Below are positions 49,301-58,616 of a stretch of 64,000 bases of DNA, in pieces (within the stretch, counting starts at the first letter, position 1; every line of letters starts with the position of its first letter). A program made the translations under genes and the position numbers. The stretch lies in the NCBI GenBank assembly GCA_963727635.1, contig CAVSHP010000028.1, positions 1 through 64,000 of the forward strand, written 5' to 3'. Source of the DNA: SZUA-36 sp963727635 (GTDB taxonomy: Bacteria > Pseudomonadota > Gammaproteobacteria > Xanthomonadales > SZUA-36). The notes below the pieces were generated by a model, which was not told the DNA's origin, made no database searches, and worked only from the letters and a program-made list of their open reading frames with translations.

Positions 49301-49467
49301 CCGGACAGTCCGCCACCACCAACAAAGGCGGCAAATACAGTATTTCGAATGTACCCGAGGGTAGCCGCACAGTAACTGCGAGCCTTTCCGGCTACAGTGA
49401 TACAAGTAGTTCGGCGAGCATAACGGCCGGGGCAACCACAACGTTGAATATCCAGATGAATCCCTGA
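46384..49467 (+). CDS. large modular secreted lipoprotein with Fn3-like and carboxypeptidase-regulatory-like repeats
   Basis: The 1027-residue protein has a lipoprotein signal (LLTALISAC, Cys near 20). A beta-propeller-like core (PDSELAVGPNHIIAVVNAAF, VIYDEENDRFILGID, YRWGDYSGMTIDPDG, TRWGNYIASFSFPAC) extends to residue 565. Two tandem modules of about 100 residues follow (HDVYFGTNP..YYWQIDEVN; HDVYFGTSS..YYWRVDEVN), then a beta domain. Two carboxypeptidase-regulatory-like repeats end it (ITGVVNDAVSGNPIANAAV; LKGTVTSSSGARLRGVTVRV). It probably sits on the cell surface and binds polymers. AAGGGGAATAAC precedes the ATG. A smaller relative is at 56814. Confidence 0.8.
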   Translation: MYKIKRMLSIALLTALISACAGTPPQDVNSKYSGIDMNALRGIQAPTPPSGSNGGSAGLEAAESLTYVADGPYPINLADVPAGVYDPNNQLDNKRGGGRIESQISDEIADLLRQEALLMPEQAGLDRLRSNGPGQLGPVAGASFDSLDYTDCCGGGGNVPPDSELAVGPNHIIAVVNAAFEIYDKSGSLLAGPITFSSFFNGTAGCDGGVFDPNVIYDEENDRFILGIDGNGTSYCVAATTGSDPTGSWNRNGFATDINGNFFDYPHAGVGQDAIYLGANMFSGNSFAEGRVWAIDKVALYAGSPVTVKTKSTGQAGTPQPMNLHGFAQGTWPTSGPHYILTDSPLFDGNNFGVWSWNAPFGANTLTNQGLVNLAAASGFTAGFPVEVPQLGSTGKLQANDWRVQDAEYRNGYIWMSHTLACNPGGGTVDCVRWAQINPAGPSVVNAGVLGSSGEYRTFPDVAANDCNDMAIGYTKTSASTYPSVYVSGRESGDAPGTLQAESLVKAGEVFYTAFDGSPYRWGDYSGMTIDPDGQTFWYLGEYSKNTGAGTRWGNYIASFSFPACDTPQPPGAASSPNPANGASGVDTEANLNWSAGSGATSHDVYFGTNPSPALVGNQATTTYDPGTLSYSTTYYWQIDEVNDNGTTTGDVWSFTTAAAPVQPDPAINPSPANGSTGVNVNDNLSWTAGSNAISHDVYFGTSSNPPFQGNQAGTTFNLGTMANSTTYYWRVDEVNGPLTTTGTTWSFTTAATPKFLVDSVSVATVATNGKNRNLGRATITVVESGAGGAGVSGVAISGSFSGSWSGSLSGTTNSSGVLVLETPAVKNGNNFNFCVNTASKSGWEFDLAGSAAFLCNPPPGPTGSITGVVNDAVSGNPIANAAVSTNSGQNTSTAGNGSYTLSNVPTGSVTVSASASGYNPDSRSTTVTEGGSSTENFALTPVPVGGGTGTLKGTVTSSSGARLRGVTVRVDTGQSATTNKGGKYSISNVPEGSRTVTASLSGYSDTSSSASITAGATTTLNIQMNP

Positions 49468-49500
49468 CGGGGTAAATCAACCGGTATTCCGGAAAGCAGA

Positions 49501-49530
49501 CGGCCAGGCAAAATGCCTGGCCGTTTTGTT
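49501..49530 (+). terminator. intrinsic terminator after large lipoprotein gene
   Basis: CGGCCAGGCA (49501-49510) pairs with TGCCTGGCCG (49514-49523) around AAA and is followed by TTTTGTT. Confidence 0.85.
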
Positions 49531-49714
49531 ATGGGGCCACTCCCTGGCTGCCGAGTCGATAATCATAAAAGGCGCCTGCTTCATTCAACCGGACCATCAG
49601 CAGCCCTTCAGAAAAGAGCCGCGTAGTGCAAGTACCCGCTCGCGTTGCCTGCGAAAACCCTCGTGCTTGTCCGGGATCAAGGAAATGGCGAATTTTCTTT
49701 GATATTCTCATTCA

Positions 49715-51154
49715 ATGAGCAGAACTTTTCGCCAAAGTGAAAAGGCGCTAGCCACGGCCACCAGCTACGCCGAGTGGTACGAGGCGGCACTTGAGCTTGA
49801 CCGGCATGAAGGGCGGGACAACTGGCGTGAGGAGCTCGAATCGGACGACTACGACTACCACTTGCTGGCTTCCCGCGTCAGGGTACTGAAAAAGCTGCGA
49901 CACCAGCAGGACGTTGAACGCATGATCTTCCGCCTGCGCGAAGAACTGCATGGCAACCTCGGCAACATGGCCAATCCGGCGCTGTATCAACATGCCCGCA
50001 GCGGCACCAAGAACCTGATCAACGAATACCTCGACGAGGTATGCACCTGTCTCAAACTTATCTGTGACAGCGATATCAAGTCGTTCCCGCCGATGCGCAA
50101 ACGACGCTTTTTGAAGCGTGCGGCTCGCAGTTTCGGGCGCTCCTGCCTGTTGCTCAGCGGCGGTGCATCACAGGGTTTATTCCACCTCGGTGTGATCAAG
50201 GAACTGGAGGCCGAGGGAATCATGCCACGTGTCATCACCGGCTCCAGCGCCGGCGCGGTCATTGCCGGCATCATCGCCACGCATACCGTTGCGGAACTCG
50301 AAGAATTGCTGGTGCCCAGCCGGATGGAATTCGAGTGGTGCCGCATGTTCGGTATTACCGACATGATCAAGGGCTCCGGGGTGCTGGACCAGTCACTGCT
50401 GAAAAAATCGATCGACCGCAATATCCCGGAGATGACCTTCCTCGAGGCCTACGGTTACACCAACCGCATCCTCAACATTACCGTCTCTCCGGCCGATCCC
50501 AACCAGTACCCGCGGCTGCTCAACTACCTGACCGCGCCCAATGTCCTGATCGGCAGGGCCGTGCTCGCCTCGGCCGCCATTCCCGGCCTGTTCCCGCCGG
50601 TACAACTGCGGGCCAAGAATTTTAACGGCAAGTCGGTCGCCTATATGCCGCGAAGCCGCTGGATAGACGGCTCGGTGCACGAGGATATTCCAAAAGAGCG
50701 GGTCAACCGCTTGCACAATGTGAATCACTACATCGTCAGCCAGACGAATCCGCATGTGGTGCCTTTCCTCAGTGAGAATCTGGACGAAAAGGGTATATTG
50801 CCCTTCATCCATGACGTGGTCATCAAGGGACCGATGGTGCAGGTAGAGCACTTCCTGGAACTGGTTCACCAGCACTTTGAATTGCCTGGCCTGAGCCCCA
50901 TAATCAAGAAAGCGCACGCAATGGCGCGGCAGAGCTACAGCGGCGACATCACAATATATCCGGACCGGCACCTGATGAACCTGGGCAAATCTTTTTCCAA
51001 CTTCGGCTCGGCGGAAATTGAAAAAATACTCTGGGAAGGCCGCCGCGCCACCTGGCCAAAAATCGAACGGATCAGGAATACCACGCAAATCAGCCGGACC
51101 TTCGATCGTTGCCTGCGCTGCATGAGTGAGCGCTACCGCTACGTAAAACGTTGA
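49715..51154 (+). CDS. DUF3336/patatin-like phospholipase
   Basis: The 479-residue protein has an N-terminal DUF3336 domain (YAEWYEAALELDRHEGRDNW to ASRVRVLKKLR) and a patatin domain: oxyanion loop LLSGGASQGLFHLGV, nucleophile GSSAGAV near Ser186, and the catalytic Asp in WIDGSVHEDIP (DGS where DGG is common). This pairing is known from bacterial relatives of yeast Tgl3/Tgl4-type triacylglycerol lipases. It is cytoplasmic or membrane-associated and should hydrolyse acyl lipids. The frame is intact. Confidence 0.92.
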   Translation: MSRTFRQSEKALATATSYAEWYEAALELDRHEGRDNWREELESDDYDYHLLASRVRVLKKLRHQQDVERMIFRLREELHGNLGNMANPALYQHARSGTKNLINEYLDEVCTCLKLICDSDIKSFPPMRKRRFLKRAARSFGRSCLLLSGGASQGLFHLGVIKELEAEGIMPRVITGSSAGAVIAGIIATHTVAELEELLVPSRMEFEWCRMFGITDMIKGSGVLDQSLLKKSIDRNIPEMTFLEAYGYTNRILNITVSPADPNQYPRLLNYLTAPNVLIGRAVLASAAIPGLFPPVQLRAKNFNGKSVAYMPRSRWIDGSVHEDIPKERVNRLHNVNHYIVSQTNPHVVPFLSENLDEKGILPFIHDVVIKGPMVQVEHFLELVHQHFELPGLSPIIKKAHAMARQSYSGDITIYPDRHLMNLGKSFSNFGSAEIEKILWEGRRATWPKIERIRNTTQISRTFDRCLRCMSERYRYVKR

Positions 51155-51205
51155 GCCCATATGCAAATCCCAATATACATAATCATTAATCGAGGAGTTT
51201 GACGA

Positions 51206-52412
51206 ATGTACTTCATAAGTCGTATCAGGGTGGGAATCTTGGGCCTGGTCGGTCACATGTTGAAATTTCCCAAACCCTTTACCTTCGTAGGGCCTGACGC
51301 CTCCTTTTCACTGGTTCGCGAGATTATCGGTCTTGGCGTAAAACGGGTGATGGTGATTACCGATGGGCAATTGTTGCAACTCGGGATAGTGAATCCGCAC
51401 ATTCGAGTTGCTGAAAGACCGACAGGATCGAGGTGGAGGTATTCAGCGAGATCGAACCCGATCCGGGCTACGAGCTGGTGCTGGAGGGTGTCGAACGCCT
51501 CAAAAGATTTCAAGCCCGATGCCGTGATTGCGGTGGGCGGCGGATCGTCGATCGATGGCGCAAAAGCGATTCTGCTCAGCCATGCCAACGACTGTCACCC
51601 ATCCAGCTTGACCGGGGTCTGGCTGTATTCCTTGCCACGCAAGCGTTGCCTGCCTTTCTTCGCTATTCCAACGACCGCCGGAACCGGCGCCGAAGCGACC
51701 ATCGCGGCCGTGGTATCTGACAAGGCCGCGCAGATCAAATATGCCATTATCGATCCCAAGACCATGCCGGCCATGGTGGCGCTTGACCCCGATCTCATGG
51801 TCGGGCTGCCGCCCTTCATCACGGCACCCACGGGAATGGATGCCCTGACGCATGCGGTCGAGGCCTACGTCTCCACCATTGCCACTGGCCGAAACCGATG
51901 AACTGGCGCGCATGGCATCGGCCAGCATCATGCGCAATCTCATCATCGCCTACACGGACGGCCAGAATCTGGAAGCCCGTGAGCGCATGGCCGTGGCGGC
52001 CTGCATGGCCGGTCTCGCCTTCACACGTGTCGGGGTCGGTTATATTCATGCCATCGCCCACCAGCTCGGCGGTCTTTACCATGTGCCGCATGGGCTGGCC
52101 AATGCCATCGTGATGCCCTATGTGCTGGACTTCTCCAAGCCGAACTGTGCCCACCGCCTGGCCGAGCTGGCCCGCATTTCTGCTATCGGCGAGAGTGGTG
52201 CGTCGGACGCAGAACTGGCGGATGCCTTCATCGCGCGGATCCGCAAACTCAATGCAGATATGCAAATCCCCGTGTCTGTCAAAGAGCTCAAACGAGAAGA
52301 TTTCGACAAGATCATCGACCGTGCATTTGCCGAGGCTCACGGTACATATGCCGTGCCTCGCTACATGACGCGCGCCGATGCCACGGCGCTACTGGAAAAA
52401 TTGCTGCCTTAA
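51206..52412 (+). pseudogene. iron-containing alcohol dehydrogenase, several frame breaks
   Basis: The product would be about 400 residues. The start MYFISRIRVGILGLVG has CGAGGAG upstream. Three frames are needed to read it: breaks near 51398 (LLKDRQ in a second frame), near 51425 (IEVEVFSEIEPDPGYELVLE in a third), at AAAA 51502-51505 (return with DFKPDAVIAVGGGSSIDGAK), and near 51880 before ETDELARMAS. Metal ligands are kept: DALTHAVEAY, and HAIAHQLGG with HVPHGLANA. All conserved parts survive, so this is either recent decay or a badly read stretch. Confidence 0.8.
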
Positions 52413-52540
52413 TTTCAGTCGTCTGACTCAATCCCCTGCTGTCATCTGGATCGATCGACGGTCGAACCCTTTATCTGCGCGGCTGTCATCCCTATATAAT
52501 AAGAGTAACTTTCATTCACCACGAAAAGAGGACAGTTTTT

Positions 52541-53119
52541 ATGACACACGTATTGCCCCCACTGCCATTTGCCAAAGACGCACTCGCACCCGTCATCTCG
52601 GCCGAGACCATCGACTTCCACTACGGTAAACACCACCAGGCCTACGTCACCAACCTGAACAACCTGGTGCCGGGAACGAAATTCGAAAACGCCTCGCTGG
52701 AGGACATCATCAAGCAGGCTGACGGCGGAATCTTCAACAACGCAGCGCAGGTCTGGAATCATACTTTCTACTGGAATGGTCTGAGTCCGGACGGCGGCGG
52801 TGAGCCGGGCGGGGCGCTCGCAGCCGCGATCAACAAGGCATTCGGTTCCTTCGCGGCATTCAAGGAAGCCTTCATCAAGTCGGCCGTGGGTAATTTTGGC
52901 TCCGGCTGGACCTGGCTGGTCAAGAATGCAGATGGCAGCCTGGCGATCGTCAACACCTCGAACGCCGCCAATCCGATGCGTGACGGCAAAAAGCCGCTGC
53001 TCACCATCGATGTGTGGGAGCACGCCTATTACATCGACTACCGCAACGCCCGTCCAAAATACCTCGATGAGATCTGGAAGCTGGTCAACTGGGATTTCGT
53101 CGCTGCCAACCTTGGCTAA
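52541..53119 (+). CDS. sodB: superoxide dismutase [Fe]
   Basis: The 192-residue cytoplasmic enzyme converts superoxide to hydrogen peroxide and oxygen. Metal ligands are His27 (FHYGKHHQAYV), His in QVWNHTFYWNGL, and Asp and His in DVWEHAYYIDYRN. The sequences NNAAQVWNHTFYW and NFGSGWTWLV point to the iron form over manganese. A strong -10 box TATAAT lies at 52495-52500 with a poor -35, and AGAGGACA precedes the ATG. Single-gene unit; a hairpin follows the stop. Confidence 0.97.
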   Translation: MTHVLPPLPFAKDALAPVISAETIDFHYGKHHQAYVTNLNNLVPGTKFENASLEDIIKQADGGIFNNAAQVWNHTFYWNGLSPDGGGEPGGALAAAINKAFGSFAAFKEAFIKSAVGNFGSGWTWLVKNADGSLAIVNTSNAANPMRDGKKPLLTIDVWEHAYYIDYRNARPKYLDEIWKLVNWDFVAANLG

Positions 53120-53143
53120 GACGGCTTGATTGGATAACAGGCT

Positions 53144-53168
53144 GGACCGCACCACCCGGGTGCGGTCC
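53144..53168 (+). terminator. hairpin after sodB (no T-run)
   Basis: GGACCGCACC (53144-53153) pairs with GGTGCGGTCC (53159-53168) around ACCCG. No T-run follows, so termination would need Rho or the stem may only protect the sodB message. Confidence 0.5.
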
Positions 53169-53323
53169 GCTTATCGACTGAATGTAACCGGCACCCTTTC
53201 CCTAAACCGCTGCTCAATATCTGATTTACGAAATTCTGGCCTTTCCGCGCCAGTTTTACCTATACTCATTTAACAGCCTGTTGAAAATCAGGCATTAATC
53301 AGAATTTTCAGGGGAGATTATGC

Positions 53324-54046
53324 ATGGGACCACGCACCAAATTTAATTTGGGCTTTTTGTTAGTTTCGCTGCCAGCTCTGGGTCTCACCGGCTACTTTAT
53401 TCACTCTGTTTTGCAGAGCAATGCGCGCGAGGAAGTTTTACAGTCTGCACGTATCATGATGGAGAGTGCAATCGCCGTGCGCGAATACACCGTTACCGAG
53501 CTTAAACCCCTGCTCGTCATTCAACAGACCAGGAAGTTTATTCCACAGATAGTGCCGGCCTACGCCGCCGCCCAGTATGCGAATCGCTTTCAGAAAAAAC
53601 ATCCCGAATACAGTTACAGGGAAGCAACCCTGAACCCTACCAATCCGGCCAACAGGGCAACGGACTGGGAAGCTGAAATCATCCGCTGGTTCAGTGACCA
53701 CAAAAATGTAGAAGAGTTTGTAGGCGAGCGTGAAACCCCGGAGGGCATGCAGTTGTACATGGGCAGACCGATTACGATCAAGAACCCGGAATGTCTGAAT
53801 TGCCATGACACCGCCAAGAAGGCGCCACGGACGATGGTGGAACTGTATGGTTCAGAAAATGGTTTTGGCTGGAAAGTCGGGGAAACCATCGGGGCCCAGT
53901 TGGTTTCGGTTCCAATGTCGATTCCGGTTGCCCGGGCGGATAAATCCTTTCTGACCATCATGATTGCCATATGCAGCATTTTTGTCGTGCTGTTTCTTGT
54001 ATTGAATGTCGTGTTGCCTATTCCGGTGCGTAATAACGACCAGTAA
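53324..54046 (+). CDS. DUF3365 (Tll0287-like) membrane-anchored haem protein
   Basis: The 240-residue protein has an N-terminal helix (LGFLLVSLPALGLTGYFI), a periplasmic DUF3365 domain with one c-type haem motif ECLNCHDT near residue 160, and a second helix (FLTIMIAICSIFVVLFLVLN) near the end. In many relatives a HAMP domain and a kinase or cyclase follow; here the protein ends just after the helix. It may be a stand-alone redox or ligand sensor, or it may have lost its output domain. GGGGAG lies nine bases before the ATG. Confidence 0.85.
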   Translation: MGPRTKFNLGFLLVSLPALGLTGYFIHSVLQSNAREEVLQSARIMMESAIAVREYTVTELKPLLVIQQTRKFIPQIVPAYAAAQYANRFQKKHPEYSYREATLNPTNPANRATDWEAEIIRWFSDHKNVEEFVGERETPEGMQLYMGRPITIKNPECLNCHDTAKKAPRTMVELYGSENGFGWKVGETIGAQLVSVPMSIPVARADKSFLTIMIAICSIFVVLFLVLNVVLPIPVRNNDQ

Positions 54047-54195
54047 TCATTTAGTTACGCTGACTCCGGATATCGCGCTGAATAAATGCGCGCCGTTGCT
54101 TGTTTAACGACCGCTTGCAAACATGATTCAAGCCAATCGGCCTGAGCGTTTTTACATCCAGTTTTCAACCGTTTTCTCATCCTTTTCCAGGATCA

Positions 54196-56352
54196 TCACA
54201 AACGTTCATTCACGCTGGCATTTGACCCTGGGCCAGTCAGCATCTCCGGAAGATGGACGAACGTGGGCTGGTAGCCCATACCGGCCAGCAGATCCAGGTT
54301 GGTTTGCGCCTGCTCGTCGAGCCCCAGCCGCATCTGCAATGCGGCGGTTAACTCGGTCAACTCCGGATTGCGGCCAACCACCGGAACGGCGTCCAGCAGC
54401 GCCAGGGCGTCTTGCCAGGTGGTGATGGCGGACTGTTTTGAACCGGTGGCGGACTGCGCGTCGCCAGCGATCAAACCGGCAAGAACGAGATTTCTGCGGG
54501 ATTCGATATTGCCCGGGTCCTGCTCCAGCAATTTCTCGAAAACCGCTTTGGCAGCAGACGAAACTGTCAGCGCCCGCTGCCCGTCGCCTTCCACCAACGC
54601 CAGCAGGGCCTGGTAGATGCTGGTCAGACCATCACCGGTTTGCCAGGACCACTTTTTTTCGTCTGTTTGCAGCAACTCAGCCCACAATTTGGACGATTCA
54701 GCCAGTGCCGCCCTCGCCACTTCCGGCTGCGCCTGTTGAATCTCCACCGAACCGAGTTCACGTTGGTAGGTGGCCAGTCGTTCCTTCCACTCGGCGCTTT
54801 CGGGATCGAGCTGGTACAGGGCGGTGACAATCTCGATGGCACTGGCAAAAGCAGCATGGGCCCTGTCGTAATCACCTCGCACCATGGCGTTGCGTCCCAG
54901 GTACTGATTGCTGGTCGCGAGGTAGCTGCGCCACACGTTCTGACCCGGGTCCGTGTCAGAAACCGCCTGTTTTATTTCCAGGTCGGTTTTGAAATGCCTT
55001 TCCGCTTCCTCCAGCCGACCCAACGACTGGTCCACCTTGCCAATGTTGTTATGCGCAAACCCCACTTCCAGCCGGTAATCGATGTTGTCCGGATCCATCT
55101 CCAGCAATTTGTCGTTGATCGCGGCAATTTCCCTGTAAAGGTCCAGCGATCGTTCCAATTGACCCTGTAATTCAAGCACGCGCGCAAGATTGGTGTAGGC
55201 GTAACTTTTTTCCGCCAGCCACTCCGGTTTGTCGGGTTCCTGCCGGACCACCTCATCGACGATCGGAATGACTTTCTGGAATTCGTCCCCTGCAGCCTCC
55301 AGTTCTCCGCGCTGCCAGTAAACCAGCCCAATCCAGAAATAACTATTGGCCAGCGCGATCTGCCACTCGGCATTTGATGGGTCCGACTCGGCCAACCGTA
55401 GCGACGTGGCGCGGGCTTCGCGGAAAGACTCGAGGGCGGCGGCCAAATCGCCCTGGTCCAGGCGGGTGTTGCCGATCTTGGTCAATACATCCGCGCGTTG
55501 GCTCAACACCTTGTCATCCACGTCCTCATCACGCAGGGATGAAAAATACTCCATGGCCTTGTTGCCGACGCTCATGAAGTCCTCGAGACGACCGATCTCC
55601 TGCAAACGCCCGTACAGGTCGCCAACCATGAAGCCGATCAGGTCTTCGGCCTGGGCCCGCCGGCGCTGCGCCTCGGCATTGGAAAGGAAGGCCATGATGG
55701 CAAGCGAAACGGTGAGAATGGCGACGGCTGCGGAACCCGCGGAAACGGCCAGCAACCGTTTGTTGCGCCGCTGCAGGTCACGCTGCCTGAGGTTATCCAA
55801 ATCCACGTGCAGGATGCCTGCGATGAGTTTCAGCCTGGCCAGCGTGCGCCCATCGCCGCCTCGACGCGCGTCCGCGGCCAGCGGCTCGGCCGGCACATCG
55901 CTTATGCCGCCATCTTTCCACTCATATCGCAGGGCTTGCGGAAAACATTCTGCCTCGCCGGCGTCGTGCGGCTCGCCGTCCACGATGAAGCAGAATATGC
56001 GCGCGGAGCGCCCCAGGCGTTTGAAGGTGAGTATTTCTTCGTTCACCCACTTTGAGCGCGCTGCGGCAGGTGAACAGATGACGACCAGGTTTGCGGAATC
56101 TTGCAGGGCCTGGCTGACGGCGTCGGAAAGACTGGCGGCCGAGGACAACTCTTCCCGGTCGCGGAAGACCGGCGACAGTGGTTTTGACCGCCCGTCAGCG
56201 GATATGCCCTGAATTACGACACCGCGTGGCGGTTTATAAGATTCCAGCGCCCGGTGCAACCAGCGTGCCCACACACTGTCCGCGTGGCTGTAGCTGATGA
56301 AAACCCGGTATTTGAAATCCCTGTCTTTACCGCCTGCCGCGGCTTCTGTCAT
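54196..56352 (-). CDS. membrane-anchored TIR domain protein with TPR repeats
   Basis: The 718-residue protein has a TIR_2-type domain at residues 14-130: FKYRVFISYSHADSVWARWL, FRDREELSSAAS, ANLVVICSP and SKWVNEEIL. Glu105 in the WxxE position corresponds to the catalytic Glu of TIR NADases. A helix (LLAVSAGSAAVAILTVSLAI, 200-224) anchors it with TIR in the cytoplasm, and about 480 residues of TPR-like repeats follow outside. Its ATG overlaps the stop of the small upstream gene by one base (TGATG). TIR proteins cleave NAD or make cyclic ADP-ribose signals in immunity; which applies here is open. Confidence 0.85.
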   Translation of the reverse strand: MTEAAAGGKDRDFKYRVFISYSHADSVWARWLHRALESYKPPRGVVIQGISADGRSKPLSPVFRDREELSSAASLSDAVSQALQDSANLVVICSPAAARSKWVNEEILTFKRLGRSARIFCFIVDGEPHDAGEAECFPQALRYEWKDGGISDVPAEPLAADARRGGDGRTLARLKLIAGILHVDLDNLRQRDLQRRNKRLLAVSAGSAAVAILTVSLAIMAFLSNAEAQRRRAQAEDLIGFMVGDLYGRLQEIGRLEDFMSVGNKAMEYFSSLRDEDVDDKVLSQRADVLTKIGNTRLDQGDLAAALESFREARATSLRLAESDPSNAEWQIALANSYFWIGLVYWQRGELEAAGDEFQKVIPIVDEVVRQEPDKPEWLAEKSYAYTNLARVLELQGQLERSLDLYREIAAINDKLLEMDPDNIDYRLEVGFAHNNIGKVDQSLGRLEEAERHFKTDLEIKQAVSDTDPGQNVWRSYLATSNQYLGRNAMVRGDYDRAHAAFASAIEIVTALYQLDPESAEWKERLATYQRELGSVEIQQAQPEVARAALAESSKLWAELLQTDEKKWSWQTGDGLTSIYQALLALVEGDGQRALTVSSAAKAVFEKLLEQDPGNIESRRNLVLAGLIAGDAQSATGSKQSAITTWQDALALLDAVPVVGRNPELTELTAALQMRLGLDEQAQTNLDLLAGMGYQPTFVHLPEMLTGPGSNASVNERL

Positions 56353-56693
56353 CAGTTTCGAATGACAGGTTTGCCGTCTGGATTTGGTCCCGTCTTGGTT
56401 GAGTCATATTTTACTCCACCCTGAGTGACGACAATTACGTACGGGTATTCGGGACCTGCCGGCGCCCGGTTGTTACAGGTGATTTTCTTCCGATCCACGT
56501 CAATGCTTTGCCTGTAGAAATACGCCTGGTCCAATTCATTCAGACGGTCGAACTCGAAAGTCTCACCTTTCTTTCTTTTCCATTGAATTTTGCGTCCGAC
56601 GGCGTTTAATTTTCGATCTGAAATGACGACTGGCGGATTTAGCGTAGTATCCAGACTCACTTCCAATACGACTTTATTTTTAGACATGATCAA
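56352..56693 (-). CDS. small unknown protein coupled to the TIR-TPR gene
   Basis: The 113-residue protein has no signal peptide, helix or known motif. It begins with KNKVVLEVSLDTTLNPPVVI, has a basic strand IQWKRKKGETFEFDRLNEL, and ends in TGPNPDGKPVIRN; it looks like a beta-sandwich. TGATG joins its stop to the TIR gene, so the two are translated in step. The start has AAGGAG upstream (first of two Met codons). It could be a ligand-binding or inhibitor partner (inference). I do not recognise the family. Confidence 0.7.
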   Translation of the reverse strand: MIMSKNKVVLEVSLDTTLNPPVVISDRKLNAVGRKIQWKRKKGETFEFDRLNELDQAYFYRQSIDVDRKKITCNNRAPAGPEYPYVIVVTQGGVKYDSTKTGPNPDGKPVIRN

Positions 56694-56813
56694 TCTCTCC
56701 TTAACAGTTATTGAAAATATTTTGTTACTTTGAGTTTAGCTGAAAATTTAGATATTTCTGAAGCCTGAGACTATGCTTGGTGTATAGGAAATTTCCCCTG
56801 GGAGCACTGGATC

Positions 56814-58479
56814 ATGAAATTTTTTGCCCTGGTGTGCGCGTTGGCCTTTGTCGTTTGGGTTCTCGCGTCCTATCAAAAGGCCGATACATACAGGACCGAA
56901 ATTGTCGGCCCAGTTGTCCATGAACGCATGACACCAACGAAACGGGACATCGACCTGGCGCATCCACCCTCCGGATATTTGGCACCACACTGGAAGCCGG
57001 GTGAACCTACCATTGATCCCGGCGATATCGAGTCCTCGCAAGTCCGGTCCTTAGCGAGAGAAAGCTGGTTCAAAAAATTGTTATGGCGGCTGAGGTGCGC
57101 CATTTTTTCCTGCGGATCAAAACCACAGGCAGAGGCACCCAAACCTCCCGTTCCCACCAGCGTAAATGAGGGTGTCAATTTTCAAGGGATTCCGTCGACC
57201 TCATTTATCGTCCCGGATCCGGTTGGTGACATCGGTCCCGGTTACTACGTACAGGCGGTGAACTCGGCATTTCAGATTTTTAACAGGACCGGTGAGCCGG
57301 CGACTGATGCCCTTTACATCAATGTCCTCTGGACTGGTGTGAATAGCCCTTGCAGCGAGGGCAATCCGATAGACCCCGTTGTCCGCTATGACAAGGTGGC
57401 AGAGCGTTGGCTGATCAGCGGATTTGTCTCGCCGTCCTCAGATTACATGTGTATTGCCGTCTCCCAATCGGCGGACCCGGTGAGTGGTGGTTGGTTCCTG
57501 TATGAATTCAAGGCCGTGGATCCAATCACCAACGTGCGCTTTTTCGATTGATGCTCCCAAGATATCCGTCTGGCCCGATGCCTATTATCTGAGCACGGTA
57601 GAAAGTTTGACCCTCGGGGTCGACGCCTGGGCCCTCGAGCGTGACAAGATGCTGGCGGGACAGCCGGCGGGAGTGGTCCGTTTCCATATTTCGCCGCCGG
57701 GTATTGCCTTGCTTCCAGGTGATCCGGACGGATCGCCGCCACCTGCGGGTTCACCCGCCTGGTTTGCACGCCAGGTGGACAGTGGTGACGATCATGGCCG
57801 TGTCGAAGTATTCAAGTTTTCCGCTGACTGGGCAACGACTGGCAACTCAACCTTTAAGCTGGCGGACAGCCTGACTGTCAAATCGTTTAATTCGTTTTTT
57901 TGCAAAAATGATCTTTTAGACCCTTGCGTGCCCCAGCCGGGGACTGACCGGGTGCTGGAAACCCTGGGAACCTGGCCGCAATGGCGACTTCAATACCGCA
58001 ATATGGGCGATCATGAGACCCTGCTTTTCAACCACACCATTGACACCGATGGTGCGGGCCACGCCGGCATCAGGTGGTATGAATTACGCCGTCCAGACAA
58101 TGGCAATTGGTCGATCTTTCAACTGGGTACCCACCAGGACGAGAAACTGAACTATTTCATGGGCGGCATTTCGATGGATAAGAAGGGCAATATCGCGCTG
58201 GGCTATGCGGCTTCGAGCTCCGATGTGTTTCCGGGCATCCGTGTAGCACACCGGATGGCCGGCGATGTGCCGGGATCAATGCCGGGAACCGAATACGTGG
58301 CCATGGCGGGTGGCGGTTCGCAGACCTCCGAATATCAAAGATGGGGCAATTACAGCACCATGGACGTCGATCCCGTCGATGACTGCACCTTTTGGTACAC
58401 GCATGAATATTATGAACAGACTTCGGAGTCTGGCTGGGTCACCCGGATCATCAGTTTCAAATTGCCCGGATGTAACTAG
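56814..58479 (+). CDS. secreted beta-propeller-like protein, frame-broken
   Basis: An N-terminal helix (MKFFALVCALAFVVWVLA) leads into a protein of about 555 residues. It shares the core of the 46384 lipoprotein: FIVPDPVGDIGPGYYVQAVN, VVRYDKVAERWLISGF, VWPDAYYLSTV, MGGISMDKKGNIALGYAAS, and YQRWGNYSTMDVDPVDDCTF. The frame changes at a run of five T (57540-57544); removing one T joins VRFSIDAPKISVWPDAYY and restores one product. It lacks the Fn3-like and C-terminal modules of its relative. It is divergent from the TIR operon with a 120-base gap. Confidence 0.75.
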
Positions 58480-58616
58480 GTCCTGAAAATTTTCAGTTAT
58501 TCAGCGTGGCGCACGGCAAAACAACCACTTAAATGCATCGCAGACCTTTTCTGTCTTGAGTTATCACCGGCCGCGCAATTACTATGACCTGGCACCTGTC
58601 GCTGGAAGCACACCAC

